A stretch of 47,153 nt of DNA from a candidate division WOR-3 bacterium (GTDB taxonomy: Bacteria; Hydrothermota; Tepidihabitantia; SM23-42; JAOAFX01). Positions 1 through 8,013 of this stretch are shown one piece after another. The notes beneath the pieces are model-generated. The model had not been told where the DNA came from. It searched no databases and saw only the letters and a list, made by a program, of their open reading frames with translations. The translations under genes were made by a program, and so were the position numbers. The stretch covers positions 1-47,153 of the forward strand of contig JBDRWD010000006.1 of the NCBI GenBank assembly GCA_039802205.1, given 5' to 3'. Each line of letters begins with the position of its first letter. Positions within the stretch are counted from its first letter, which is position 1.

Positions 1-181
1 ATGTGAAGAGAATGGGTTGATTCTTGATGCGATTAGGGCATATGAAGAATCATTAAAATTAAAGCCAAATGAACCTTTAATTCTTAAGTCCCTTTCATTG
101 CTCTATAACAAATATGGACTTGTCGAAATTGGAAATAGGTATCTGGATCGGTATGAGGAACTTACCGGAAAGGAAAAGTGA
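1..181 (+). CDS. C-terminal end of a TPR-like protein (partial)
   Basis: An open frame runs in from the window edge, in the phase starting at base 2, and ends with TGA at 179-181, giving 59 visible residues. The peptide contains AIRAYEESLKLKPNEPLIL followed by a second helical stretch, which is the usual spacing of a TPR motif (large residue, A-x-x-x-Y, KPN turn). Its stop overlaps the GTG start of the next gene (178-181, GTGA), so the two are probably translationally coupled and belong to one operon. The N-terminal part and any fused domain lie outside the window. Confidence 0.7.
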   Translation, partial: CEENGLILDAIRAYEESLKLKPNEPLILKSLSLLYNKYGLVEIGNRYLDRYEELTGKEK

Positions 182-3057
182 AAAACGATTACAAATACAT
201 AAATCTTCAGTTCTCCCTTGATAAGAGGGGATTAAAGGATTCTTTTTTAATAATCTGTTTTCTCTTTTTATTATCTCCTGCCAATGAAATTGATCCAAAT
301 ATCAAAATTGCAGATTCATTGTTCTATGCGGAAGACTTTTCAAAGGCAGAGAGTATTTATAAAGAGATATTAAATTTTGCGCAAGGGATTGATAAAGGAT
401 TGTGTCTTAAAGGGCTTGGTAATATTGTTCTTTCTTTCGGAGACCTAAGTCTTGCAGTAGATTATTACAATCAGGCACTGAATATATTCAAAGAAAATGA
501 TTATTATCCAGGTCAGGCGAAGATTTATTTAAATCTCGGTTCAATCGCCTTTTATCAGGGAGATTTAAAAGGCGCAGAGAATTTCTTTAATAATGCCTTA
601 AAAAATCAGGATTTGATAAAAGAAAAAACGCCGGATGATTTAATGGATGAAATAACCATCCGCATGATGCTGGCAAGGGTCGCCTTATCGAAAAATGAAT
701 ACAATAGTTCAAAGAACAATCTTTTAACCGCAATAGATAAAGCAAAGTCAATAGATTATAAAAAGGGTATTATTGATGGTTATTATTTCCTTGCGAGTTT
801 ATATATCCAACTGGCAGAAGCCGATAGTGCCCTGAAATATTTTAATCAGTCCTGTTCACTTGCACTGGAATTGGGTTATCAAAAAAGTGCGGCAGATGCC
901 TATCGGGAGATGGGTAATATTCATCGCAGGCTCGGTGATTATGACATTGCCTATGAGAATCTATTAAAATCTTTGACCTTACTGGCAGGCATCAAACAGG
1001 AAAAAGAGATTGCACTCGGTGAAGGCGAATTGTTGAACAATTTGGGCACTCTTTATCTTGATATGGGAAAGTATCGTCAGGCTTTGGAGAAGTTCTTATC
1101 AGCATTAGAAATTTTTGATAAAACAGGCAATATTTCCTGGAAGATTGAGGCATTGCAGAATTTAGGCTATACTTACATTTTACTTTCGTCAACAGATAAT
1201 ACATATTTTGATTCCGCATTATATTTTTATGAACTGACAAGACCTTTGTTAAAAGACAAGAAGGATGAGGCACTATTTTATAATAATCTCGGTATTCTTT
1301 ATGAAAAAAAGAAGGATTTTAAACTTGCGCAGGCGAATTACCAAAAGGCATTAAATTTATATAAATTCCTTCAGGATAGTATTGGACAGGCAAAGGTCTA
1401 TTGTAATTTGGGTAACATATTTGTCCTTTCCGGTGATTACAACAAGGGAATAAAATCATATCAGGATGGGTATAATATAATTGAAAATATGAATCGAAAA
1501 GATTGGCAGGCATCAGTTCTATCAAACCTCGGTTTTGCCCAGCACAAGGCAGGGCAGATTGACGAGGCAATAAATTCTTTGACCAAAGCGGTGGAACTTG
1601 TTGAAAACCTGCGCGGCAGGATTGTCAGTCAGGAATTTCGTTCAGCATTCTTTGAAAATAAGATTGTATTATACGAAGAACTCATAAATTTATATTATAA
1701 AATGGGGAATGCAAAAAAGGCATTTGAATATGCAGAAGGCGCCAAATCACGGGCATTTCTGGATTTGATTTCAAATGTGGATATTGCGCAAAAACCCAAT
1801 CTTGACCCAAAGATAAAAGCTTTAATTGAGCAGGAGCAAGTTCTGGAAAAGAAAATTGAATTTCTGGCCGGTATGCCCGAACAGTCAGATGCAATAATTG
1901 AACATAACCGTATAATAAAAGAGCTTTCAGAAAAATTTCCTGATTATGAAGTCTTGAGGTCATCAAAGCCGCTTGATATCAGAAGACTTCAGGCCATTTT
2001 AGATAATCAAACCGCAGTTCTTGAATATTTTATAGGATTGGAAAATGGCTATATCTTCGCGATTACCCATCAGAGGATGGGAATTAAAAAGATGGATATA
2101 AATCCCGCTGAAATCTATGAGAATGTTGATCGTTACCGCAGAGTAATCAGGCGCAGGGTAAACTATGAGGATAATGAACTCGCCGAGATTTCAATGTGGT
2201 TTTATACCAACTTGATCGCCCCGGTAATGCCAGAAATAAGGGATAAGAAAAGACTTTGTATTATTCCTTATGGCATTTTGCATAACCTTCCATTTGCTAC
2301 GATTATGGTAGATAAGGATTCAAAAAAACTTTTGATTGATGATTATGATATATTTTATGCACCCTCGGCGACGGTTTATGAGATTGCACATAATAAAAAT
2401 AAATTGAGAAAAAATAAGTTTGCAATATTTGCCAAATCTGATTTTTCGGAACACCCAGATTGGTTTGATATGCCATTGCCCGGAACAATTGCCGAAAAAG
2501 ACTCGATCTTAAAAACCGGGGGTTTACCAAATATCACAATTTTTGAAGATAAAGATAATTCATCACCCCCGCCTTCAGAGACCAACGCAAAAAAATATCT
2601 AAAGGACTATGACATAATCCATTTTGCTACCCACGGAAAGCTTGCACCAGGCGATTCCGCACTTGAATCAAAGATAATCCTTTCTAAAGATGACGAGAAC
2701 GACGGTGAATTAAGGGTCCGTGAGATATTTAATATGGAGATAGATGCCTATCTTGTTACTCTCTCGGCGTGTGAAACAGGACAATTGCGGGGTTTTTCTG
2801 AAGGTGCATACATTGGTGATGAACTTACTGGCTTAAGTCGTGCCTTTATCTATGCCGGCACCCCATCGGTAATTGCATCTCTATGGAAGGTAAGTGATGT
2901 ATCAACTGCGCTATTGATGGCACAGTTTTATAAGAACTTAAGGGGTGCGGACAAAACAAAGGCGCTATGCGATGCCCAGAGATGGTTGATGAAAAAGGAA
3001 TACTTTGATAAACCATTCTTCTGGGCACCGTTTGTGGTTATCGGTGATTGGCAATAA
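178..3057 (+). CDS. Exported TPR-CHAT caspase-like protein (CHAT paralogue 1)
   Basis: This 959-aa protein has a basic and then hydrophobic stretch around residues 17-35 (SFLIICFLFLLSPA) that looks like a signal peptide or anchor. A long array of TPRs spans about residues 40-490. A linker follows, then a C-terminal CHAT domain (about 650-959). The caspase-like dyad is visible: His819 in HFATHG and Cys865 in LSACETG. The chain ends with FFWAPFVVIGDWQ, a C-terminus shared with the CHAT genes at 8010 and 15515. CHAT proteins are clan CD cysteine peptidases regulated through TPRs, as in HetF or the type III-E CRISPR protease; the substrate here is unknown. GTG at 178 overlaps the previous stop and has GGAAAGGA upstream. 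No other standard in-frame start precedes the hydrophobic stretch. Codons about 12-22 lie in a repeat-like sequence, so the N-terminus may have been altered. Confidence 0.88.
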   Translation: MKNDYKYINLQFSLDKRGLKDSFLIICFLFLLSPANEIDPNIKIADSLFYAEDFSKAESIYKEILNFAQGIDKGLCLKGLGNIVLSFGDLSLAVDYYNQALNIFKENDYYPGQAKIYLNLGSIAFYQGDLKGAENFFNNALKNQDLIKEKTPDDLMDEITIRMMLARVALSKNEYNSSKNNLLTAIDKAKSIDYKKGIIDGYYFLASLYIQLAEADSALKYFNQSCSLALELGYQKSAADAYREMGNIHRRLGDYDIAYENLLKSLTLLAGIKQEKEIALGEGELLNNLGTLYLDMGKYRQALEKFLSALEIFDKTGNISWKIEALQNLGYTYILLSSTDNTYFDSALYFYELTRPLLKDKKDEALFYNNLGILYEKKKDFKLAQANYQKALNLYKFLQDSIGQAKVYCNLGNIFVLSGDYNKGIKSYQDGYNIIENMNRKDWQASVLSNLGFAQHKAGQIDEAINSLTKAVELVENLRGRIVSQEFRSAFFENKIVLYEELINLYYKMGNAKKAFEYAEGAKSRAFLDLISNVDIAQKPNLDPKIKALIEQEQVLEKKIEFLAGMPEQSDAIIEHNRIIKELSEKFPDYEVLRSSKPLDIRRLQAILDNQTAVLEYFIGLENGYIFAITHQRMGIKKMDINPAEIYENVDRYRRVIRRRVNYEDNELAEISMWFYTNLIAPVMPEIRDKKRLCIIPYGILHNLPFATIMVDKDSKKLLIDDYDIFYAPSATVYEIAHNKNKLRKNKFAIFAKSDFSEHPDWFDMPLPGTIAEKDSILKTGGLPNITIFEDKDNSSPPPSETNAKKYLKDYDIIHFATHGKLAPGDSALESKIILSKDDENDGELRVREIFNMEIDAYLVTLSACETGQLRGFSEGAYIGDELTGLSRAFIYAGTPSVIASLWKVSDVSTALLMAQFYKNLRGADKTKALCDAQRWLMKKEYFDKPFFWAPFVVIGDWQ
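211..240 (+). repeat. Repeat family copy A (TCTCC...GGATTAAAGG)
   Basis: The segment TTCTCCCTTG followed by ATAAGAGGGGATTAAAGG resembles two other stretches, at 5665-5695 and 12617-12645. They share a TCTCC arm, a purine-rich return arm and GGATT(AA). This copy lies inside the 5' coding end of the first CHAT gene and encodes about ten N-terminal residues. The similarity was judged by eye. Confidence 0.45.
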
Positions 3058-3073
3058 AAACAAAGGAGGTATA

Positions 3074-3769
3074 ATGAAAGCCATAACCAAAATAATAGCA
3101 ATCTTATTGATTGCTGGTCTCATTATCCCCGGGCTTGTTTATGCCCAAAAAGGTGGTAAGGGTGTCGAGGAGAAGACCGGGTCAGCGCCATTAACAGTAG
3201 AAAAACTTAAATATAAAAATATCCAGGATGAGTTTGATCCGACCTATGATTTTCTTGCCGATATTGGTGAGATGATTGATAATGCACGGCATCAAAAGGA
3301 TGGTTTTGACTTACTTGCTGCTACTCAATTGCTAATGCTTGCAGAGAAGATGTCGGGAAAGAAGAGTTCAGTGATCACAAGCGAGGCATTACTTAATGAG
3401 GTTGGCGAACTAGCAAAAGACCAGAAGAATGCAAAGCTCGCCAAGCTGGTTGCAGAATTTTATACAAATGCAGGGAATAAGACTAAGGCAGATGAGTTTA
3501 CAAAACTTGCCAAAGATTATGAGGCACTTGCGGGCACAACCCGTGGTTATTGCTGGGTTCGAGTTAATAATTATTCATCGTGGACGGTAGATGTTTATAT
3601 TGATGGTTGGTATAAGGGGACGCTCTCACCGGGGTATTATTCTTACTTCAAAATCTGGGAAGGTTATACAAAGCTCTATGCGGAAGGTACTTATACTGAT
3701 TACTACTGGGGTCCGATTTATCGTGACATCGGTGAAGGCGAAACATTTACCTGGAATCTCTGGGATTAA
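3074..3769 (+). CDS. Secreted protein of unknown function with C-terminal beta-rich domain
   Basis: This 231-aa protein starts at ATG 3074. The ideal AAAGGAGG at 3062-3069 decides the start, because the open frame itself extends further upstream into the previous gene. Residues 1-24 form a clear signal peptide (KAITKIIAILLIAGLIIPG, then VYAQ). The middle (about 45-165) is alanine/lysine-rich and helical. The last 60-70 residues are rich in Tyr, Trp and Gly, with a pattern VYIDGWYKGTLSPG and a closing GETFTWNLW. That looks like a small beta-sandwich or PEGA-like surface domain. It follows the CHAT gene by 16 nt and is probably cotranscribed. I do not recognise the family. Confidence 0.8.
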   Translation: MKAITKIIAILLIAGLIIPGLVYAQKGGKGVEEKTGSAPLTVEKLKYKNIQDEFDPTYDFLADIGEMIDNARHQKDGFDLLAATQLLMLAEKMSGKKSSVITSEALLNEVGELAKDQKNAKLAKLVAEFYTNAGNKTKADEFTKLAKDYEALAGTTRGYCWVRVNNYSSWTVDVYIDGWYKGTLSPGYYSYFKIWEGYTKLYAEGTYTDYYWGPIYRDIGEGETFTWNLWD

Positions 3770-3779
3770 ATCAAACAGC

Positions 3780-3806
3780 GGGGGCACGGTAGAACCCCGT
3801 GCCCCC
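3780..3806. repeat. GC-rich perfect hairpin just upstream of the M48 gene
   Basis: GGGGGCACGG at 3780-3789 is perfectly complementary to CCGTGCCCCC at 3797-3806, with a 7-nt loop. It lies in an otherwise AT-rich intergenic gap and ends at base 3806, directly against the AGGAGG ribosome binding site (3807-3812) of the next gene. There is no U-tract, so it is not a typical intrinsic terminator. It may be a dispersed palindromic repeat, an mRNA stabiliser or a translational brake on the protease gene. Confidence 0.75.
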
Positions 3807-3816
3807 AGGAGGAATT

Positions 3817-5538
3817 ATGAATAAAGTTGTTCATCTTATTTTTTTTATCCTAATATTCTCAAATGCCCAACAAATTGGTCCAGGTCCTTCGTTTATCATT
3901 AAAGCAAGCGAGGATGCTGCAAAACAAATAGAAAAAGCAACTGGCTTAATAAATGATACGATTCTTGTTAATCGTATAAAACCTATTGCCCAAAATGTTA
4001 TGCGAGCATCAGATTTGAGAACAGTTTTTGAATGCAAGATATTAAATACTGATGCCATAAATGCCTTTGCCTTGCCTGCAGGGCCTATTTATGTAACATT
4101 AGGATTGATCACAGTCATTGATTCATTAAAAACGGAGGAAAGCCAGTCAATGCTCGCAGGTATTCTGGGACATGAACTTGCCCATATCTACCTGCGCCAT
4201 TCAGTTGCGATGTTGCGACTGGAGAATTTTATCAAGGTCGGAACTTCCTATATCCCTGAAGATGTTGCACAAATTTTACAGAGAGGCTATAGCCGTGAGC
4301 AAGAATTTGAAGCCGATGAATACGGCGTAATCTATGCAATGCGGGCAGGCTACGATTTTGAATCAATTATAAAGTTTTACAAAAAAATGCGTGAATTATA
4401 TGGCGAAACCCCACCTGGGGATGAAAAATATAACGACCATCCCCGTGCCACCGAGCGTATTGCAAGACTATACGAAGTTCGAGCACAGATTGAGCGGGAT
4501 TTTGACCAGTGGTATTTTGGTGTGGAGGCATTGAAAGAAGGTCGGTACAACGATGCAATAAAGTATTTTAAATTATTCACCACCACTTTTTCCAACAGTG
4601 CCTGGGGCTGGACGAATTTAGGGACTGCCTATTTATTTGAAGCGATGTCAAAAATGGAAAATCCCCCTGTGTTATTTATGACTGTTTATTACACCGAACC
4701 ATCTTTTCGGTTAAGGGGTGAGCCTGATGAATTATTGTATGCGGAAGAGGCTTTTAAAAAGGCGTCTGAAATGGATACCACTTATAATATTGTTTATTAC
4801 TCTAACATGGGAATAATCTATGCCTTACGCAAGAAATATGATCAGGCGATTGAGTATACCAAAAAGGCCCTGGAAGGTAAACAGGCAGAACATTTTTTCT
4901 ATAATAATTTAGCAAATATCTTATTTCTTAAGAAAGAATATTTAGAAGCAATTGAGTTGTATAAAAAAGCGATAGACATTAATCCTGATTGGCCGATGCC
5001 TAAATACAATCTTGCTATTACCTATGAAACTATTGATAGAAAAGATCTTGCAATAGAAATGTGGAAAGAACTACTTGATGTTTCGGGTTATAATAAAGAG
5101 GCAGTAAAGCACCTTTCAAAACTAAATAAGAAGTTTAAATCTTCAAAAGATAAAATCCAGCCTGAAACTCAAATTGGCGGTATTAGTATCGGAATGTCCG
5201 AAGATAATGTTCGGAAAAACTTAGGAGAACCCGATGATCAAACTGTGCTTGAGAAAATGACTGCTTTGGAATATTCAACAAAAAATCTTGTAATATTTAT
5301 CAGGGAAGGTAAAGTGAGCGGCATTCTTGCACGTGTAGGTTTTTCAGAAAAGACAGCAAAGAATATCGGTATCGGTTCGTCTATCAACGATGTTCGTAAT
5401 GTCTATGGCCTACCTGATGACATTGTCCAGCAAAAGAATGGTGAGCAATGGGTCTATGGCAAATACGGTCTGCTCTTTAATATCTATGAAGGCACAGTCA
5501 GTCAATTTCAGATTATTGAGGCATCAAAAGATGGTTAA
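3817..5538 (+). CDS. Secreted M48-family metalloprotease with TPRs and two BamE-like modules
   Basis: The start is ATG 3817, placed 4 nt after AGGAGG; a GTG further up lies inside the hairpin. The product has 573 aa. Residues 1-18 are a signal peptide. The peptidase domain (about 35-225) has the zinc motif HELAH at 119-123 and the third ligand Glu in EFEADEYG (163-170), as in M48 BepA/YfgC and LoiP proteins. TPRs follow (about 235-445). The C-terminus (about 455-573) has two SmpA/OmlA/BamE-like units, each beginning with a GISIGMSEDNVRKNLGEP or IGIGSSINDVRNVYGLP type signature. BepA-type proteins are periplasmic quality-control proteases of outer-membrane assembly. The BamE-like tail is unusual for that family. 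Its position among the CHAT genes suggests a shared role in the envelope. Confidence 0.9.
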   Translation: MNKVVHLIFFILIFSNAQQIGPGPSFIIKASEDAAKQIEKATGLINDTILVNRIKPIAQNVMRASDLRTVFECKILNTDAINAFALPAGPIYVTLGLITVIDSLKTEESQSMLAGILGHELAHIYLRHSVAMLRLENFIKVGTSYIPEDVAQILQRGYSREQEFEADEYGVIYAMRAGYDFESIIKFYKKMRELYGETPPGDEKYNDHPRATERIARLYEVRAQIERDFDQWYFGVEALKEGRYNDAIKYFKLFTTTFSNSAWGWTNLGTAYLFEAMSKMENPPVLFMTVYYTEPSFRLRGEPDELLYAEEAFKKASEMDTTYNIVYYSNMGIIYALRKKYDQAIEYTKKALEGKQAEHFFYNNLANILFLKKEYLEAIELYKKAIDINPDWPMPKYNLAITYETIDRKDLAIEMWKELLDVSGYNKEAVKHLSKLNKKFKSSKDKIQPETQIGGISIGMSEDNVRKNLGEPDDQTVLEKMTALEYSTKNLVIFIREGKVSGILARVGFSEKTAKNIGIGSSINDVRNVYGLPDDIVQQKNGEQWVYGKYGLLFNIYEGTVSQFQIIEASKDG

Positions 5539-5572
5539 TGGGTTAGGGTTGAGATGCTGGCAAGTATAGGGA

Positions 5573-5695
5573 AAGGCTTCAGCCTTGCTTTTTGGAAGAG
5601 CAGAGTCCACTCCGTCGGAGTAAGGTTTTATTTCCATAAAAATGGAAAATTTAAGAGACTCTCGCTCTCCTTTCCCTTGAAGGGAGAGGATTAAG
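5573..5695. repeat. Mosaic of four short hairpins in an intergenic gap
   Basis: The gap 5539-5716 holds four inverted repeats in a row. AAGGC-TTCA-GCCTT is at 5573-5586 and ACTCC-GTC-GGAGT at 5609-5621. TTTCCAT-AAAA-ATGGAAA is at 5631-5648. The last, at about 5665-5688, is an imperfect palindrome (CTCTCC...CCCTTGAAGGG...AGAG) followed by GATTAAGG. The first resembles the GCAAGGC-TTTC-GCCTTGC hairpin at 37081. The last is copy B of the repeat also seen at 211 and 12617. These look like REP-type elements. No T-tract follows any of them, so none reads as a clear terminator. Confidence 0.7.
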
Positions 5696-5716
5696 GTGAG
5701 GGTGAAAGGAGATATG

Positions 5717-7687
5717 ATGTCTACTCGACAGTATTTTATCTTTTTTGCGTTAACTGTTGCATTTGGCTGGTCTACCAAAGTTGATATTGCCCAGGAATAT
5801 TTTCTCAAGGGCACTGAGTTCTACACTGCCCAAGAATATACAAAGGCGGTTGAACAGTACTATAATGCAGTTAAACTTGAGCCTACAAATGGGTTGTATA
5901 GATTATCCCTCGCTGGTGCCTATGGAAAGAATAAACAATATGCTGAAGCCTTACCCCATTTGAAAAAGGCTGTTTTGTTTGATACGACACTCATTGATGC
6001 CTATTATCTTATAGAAGATTTTTACGCAAAACTCGGTAAAGAAGATTCTGCCATTGCGTATTTTAATGAAGAAAAAAATCTCCATCCGCAGAGGGCAGTT
6101 ATTTATATTAATCTCGGGCATCTCTATTATAGAAAAAAAGATTTCAATAAAGCCGTCCAGGAGTTTTATCAGGCACAGACCTTTGAACCGAATAATCCGG
6201 TAATACAATGCGGTCTTGGGGTGGTAATGCTTGCCCAGGGTGATGACAGCACTGCTGAAGAATTCTTCTTAAATGCAATAAGACTTGATTCGCTATATCC
6301 TGAGGCACATTTGTATTACAGTATAATCTTGGAAAGAAAAGGAATGATTAAAGAAGCAGAAAAGGAGCGCAACCTTGCCTATCAGTTAAAGCCCGAGTTG
6401 AAAGAGGTTGATTTGAGTGGTGTTCTGCCGATCCGGGGAGAAAAGGCAGATATCCCGTTTATTGTATCAACCCTTGATATAATTGTCCAGAAACTTATCA
6501 GACCTGAAGAGCGGCTTGCAGAAATGGTGAGGAAGCCTTTTGATTTGAACTTGGGGACCGGGTTGACAACAATCAATAAAGAAAAGTGGTTATCTATCAA
6601 ATCAAGGCCAGCAATGGAAACGAAATGGTTTGGATTCAATCTCGCATTTGATTTTCTTGTCAATCAAGACAGTATCCGCACTAAAGAGTGGGATTATAAA
6701 AAGATATTCCAGAGTGTGAGGATTGGACATCCAAATCTGCCGTTCTATGTCGGAACCGGCGCAATAAGCAATTATACACTCGGCTATGGATTGATCGTGC
6801 GTGATTATTTCAACCAGGCAGATGAAAATAACCGAAAGATGGGCGGGGTCTTTACCCTGCAAACAAAGGATAATGCAATTGGTATTACCGGAATGGTAAA
6901 CAATCTTTCACCAATGGAGGTTACAATCGGCAGGGCGTATCTTGGGAAATGGGCACAATCTTTAGAAGACCTTCTACAGAGAATGGAATTGGGATTCACC
7001 TATGCCCAGGATAATGAATATGAATATAAGGTTTTGGGTGGTGATTTACTATTTTATCTCACTTCCCGCGGTTCATTCCATTTTCTTATTGCCAGTGAAT
7101 TTGCCAAGACACTCGAACACGGTTATGGCAATGTGTCAGGATTATTTGTGCAATTAGGTGGAATGAGAAAATCAGATGTTTCTTTATCGTTATATGGTGC
7201 AGGATTGATTTTAGGGAAAGATTTTGAACCAGCGCCATTCGATGCATTCTACGAAAAAAAGCGAAAACAATATGGCGCAGATCTTGTGAATGTGGTTTTG
7301 AGTAAATATGATAAAAATACAAATGGATTTTACGGTTCCGGTAGTTTGAATCTCGGTGTAGTTTTAAAACTCTCAGCCGACTATCAGAGTGTATCTGGTG
7401 TTGATTCAAGCGGGCTTTTTTCCGCACGGATTGCTGTGGCAGATGATGAAAATATTCCGATAATTTTGCGTGGGGTATTCTACAAATATAACTTTGACGA
7501 CTTCAATACCCTGACTAAAATGGATGAGAATACCTATCTCGCCGGAATTGCGGGTTTAAAATTCTTTAAAGGACTCTTCTCAATAAATCTGCTCTATGAA
7601 AGAACTTATGTCTGGAATGAAGAGATGGGGAATTACGAAACTCAAGAAAGGATTTCACCCCATATTCTGTTTAACAAAAGTTTTTAA
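5717..7687 (+). CDS. TPR protein with predicted outer-membrane beta-barrel-like C-terminus
   Basis: I chose ATG 5717 (656 aa) because AAAGGAG at 5705-5711 is at a good distance from it. ATG 5714 is close behind, and GTG 5696 lies in repeat sequence. Residues 1-20 are a signal peptide (QYFIFFALTVAFGWS). About six TPRs cover residues 20-235. The remaining 400 residues alternate hydrophobic and polar residues, with many aromatic and Gly positions (FDLNLGTGLTTINKE, FGFNLAFDFLV, GLFSINLLYERTYVW), as in beta-barrel outer-membrane proteins. The chain ends in Phe (NKSF), also common for barrels. TPR-barrel proteins can act in surface assembly or export, but I cannot name the family. The next gene starts 2 nt downstream. 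Confidence 0.8.
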   Translation: MSTRQYFIFFALTVAFGWSTKVDIAQEYFLKGTEFYTAQEYTKAVEQYYNAVKLEPTNGLYRLSLAGAYGKNKQYAEALPHLKKAVLFDTTLIDAYYLIEDFYAKLGKEDSAIAYFNEEKNLHPQRAVIYINLGHLYYRKKDFNKAVQEFYQAQTFEPNNPVIQCGLGVVMLAQGDDSTAEEFFLNAIRLDSLYPEAHLYYSIILERKGMIKEAEKERNLAYQLKPELKEVDLSGVLPIRGEKADIPFIVSTLDIIVQKLIRPEERLAEMVRKPFDLNLGTGLTTINKEKWLSIKSRPAMETKWFGFNLAFDFLVNQDSIRTKEWDYKKIFQSVRIGHPNLPFYVGTGAISNYTLGYGLIVRDYFNQADENNRKMGGVFTLQTKDNAIGITGMVNNLSPMEVTIGRAYLGKWAQSLEDLLQRMELGFTYAQDNEYEYKVLGGDLLFYLTSRGSFHFLIASEFAKTLEHGYGNVSGLFVQLGGMRKSDVSLSLYGAGLILGKDFEPAPFDAFYEKKRKQYGADLVNVVLSKYDKNTNGFYGSGSLNLGVVLKLSADYQSVSGVDSSGLFSARIAVADDENIPIILRGVFYKYNFDDFNTLTKMDENTYLAGIAGLKFFKGLFSINLLYERTYVWNEEMGNYETQERISPHILFNKSF

Positions 7688-7689
7688 CG

Positions 7690-8013
7690 ATGTATCCTCT
7701 GTGTAAGAATTGCAACAAAGAACTTTCACATAGTGGAAAGCATATATCAATCCTTTTGATAAATGGCAATGAAGAGACATTCGTCCTTTGGTATTGTTCC
7801 AATTGTAAGAAATATTTTATCCTCGGCTATGAAGATGTCTTTATATCCGCCGATGAAGAAAAAGAATGGTTTTATGGAGAGTATAGTGAAGAAGATTTTA
7901 AGAGATTGGAAGAAATTATAAATAAATGCCCCGACCCATCTGATAAATTCTGCCGCTGTGATGCACATAAATATTTCTATAGATTCATTTATGGAAAGGA
8001 TATGGAAGAATGA
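7690..8013 (+). CDS. Small zinc-ribbon-like protein
   Basis: This 107-aa protein has Cys pairs CKNC near the N-terminus and CSNC in the middle, plus a C-terminal group PDPSDKFCRCDAH. The arrangement suggests one zinc ribbon formed by the two CxxC knuckles, with a further Cys/His cluster. It has no signal peptide, unlike most of its neighbours, so it is probably cytoplasmic. It is packed between the previous stop (2-nt gap) and the next ATG (ATGA overlap at 8010-8013), which implies translational coupling to the giant CHAT gene. Function unknown; a regulator, adaptor or assembly factor are possibilities. Confidence 0.75.
   Translation: MYPLCKNCNKELSHSGKHISILLINGNEETFVLWYCSNCKKYFILGYEDVFISADEEKEWFYGEYSEEDFKRLEEIINKCPDPSDKFCRCDAHKYFYRFIYGKDMEE

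Noticed and set aside
3005-3073. Upstream extension of the secreted protein at 3074 into the previous CHAT gene
   Set aside because: The ideal AAAGGAGG at 3062-3069 and the signal peptide start at ATG 3074; the extension only overlaps CHAT codons.
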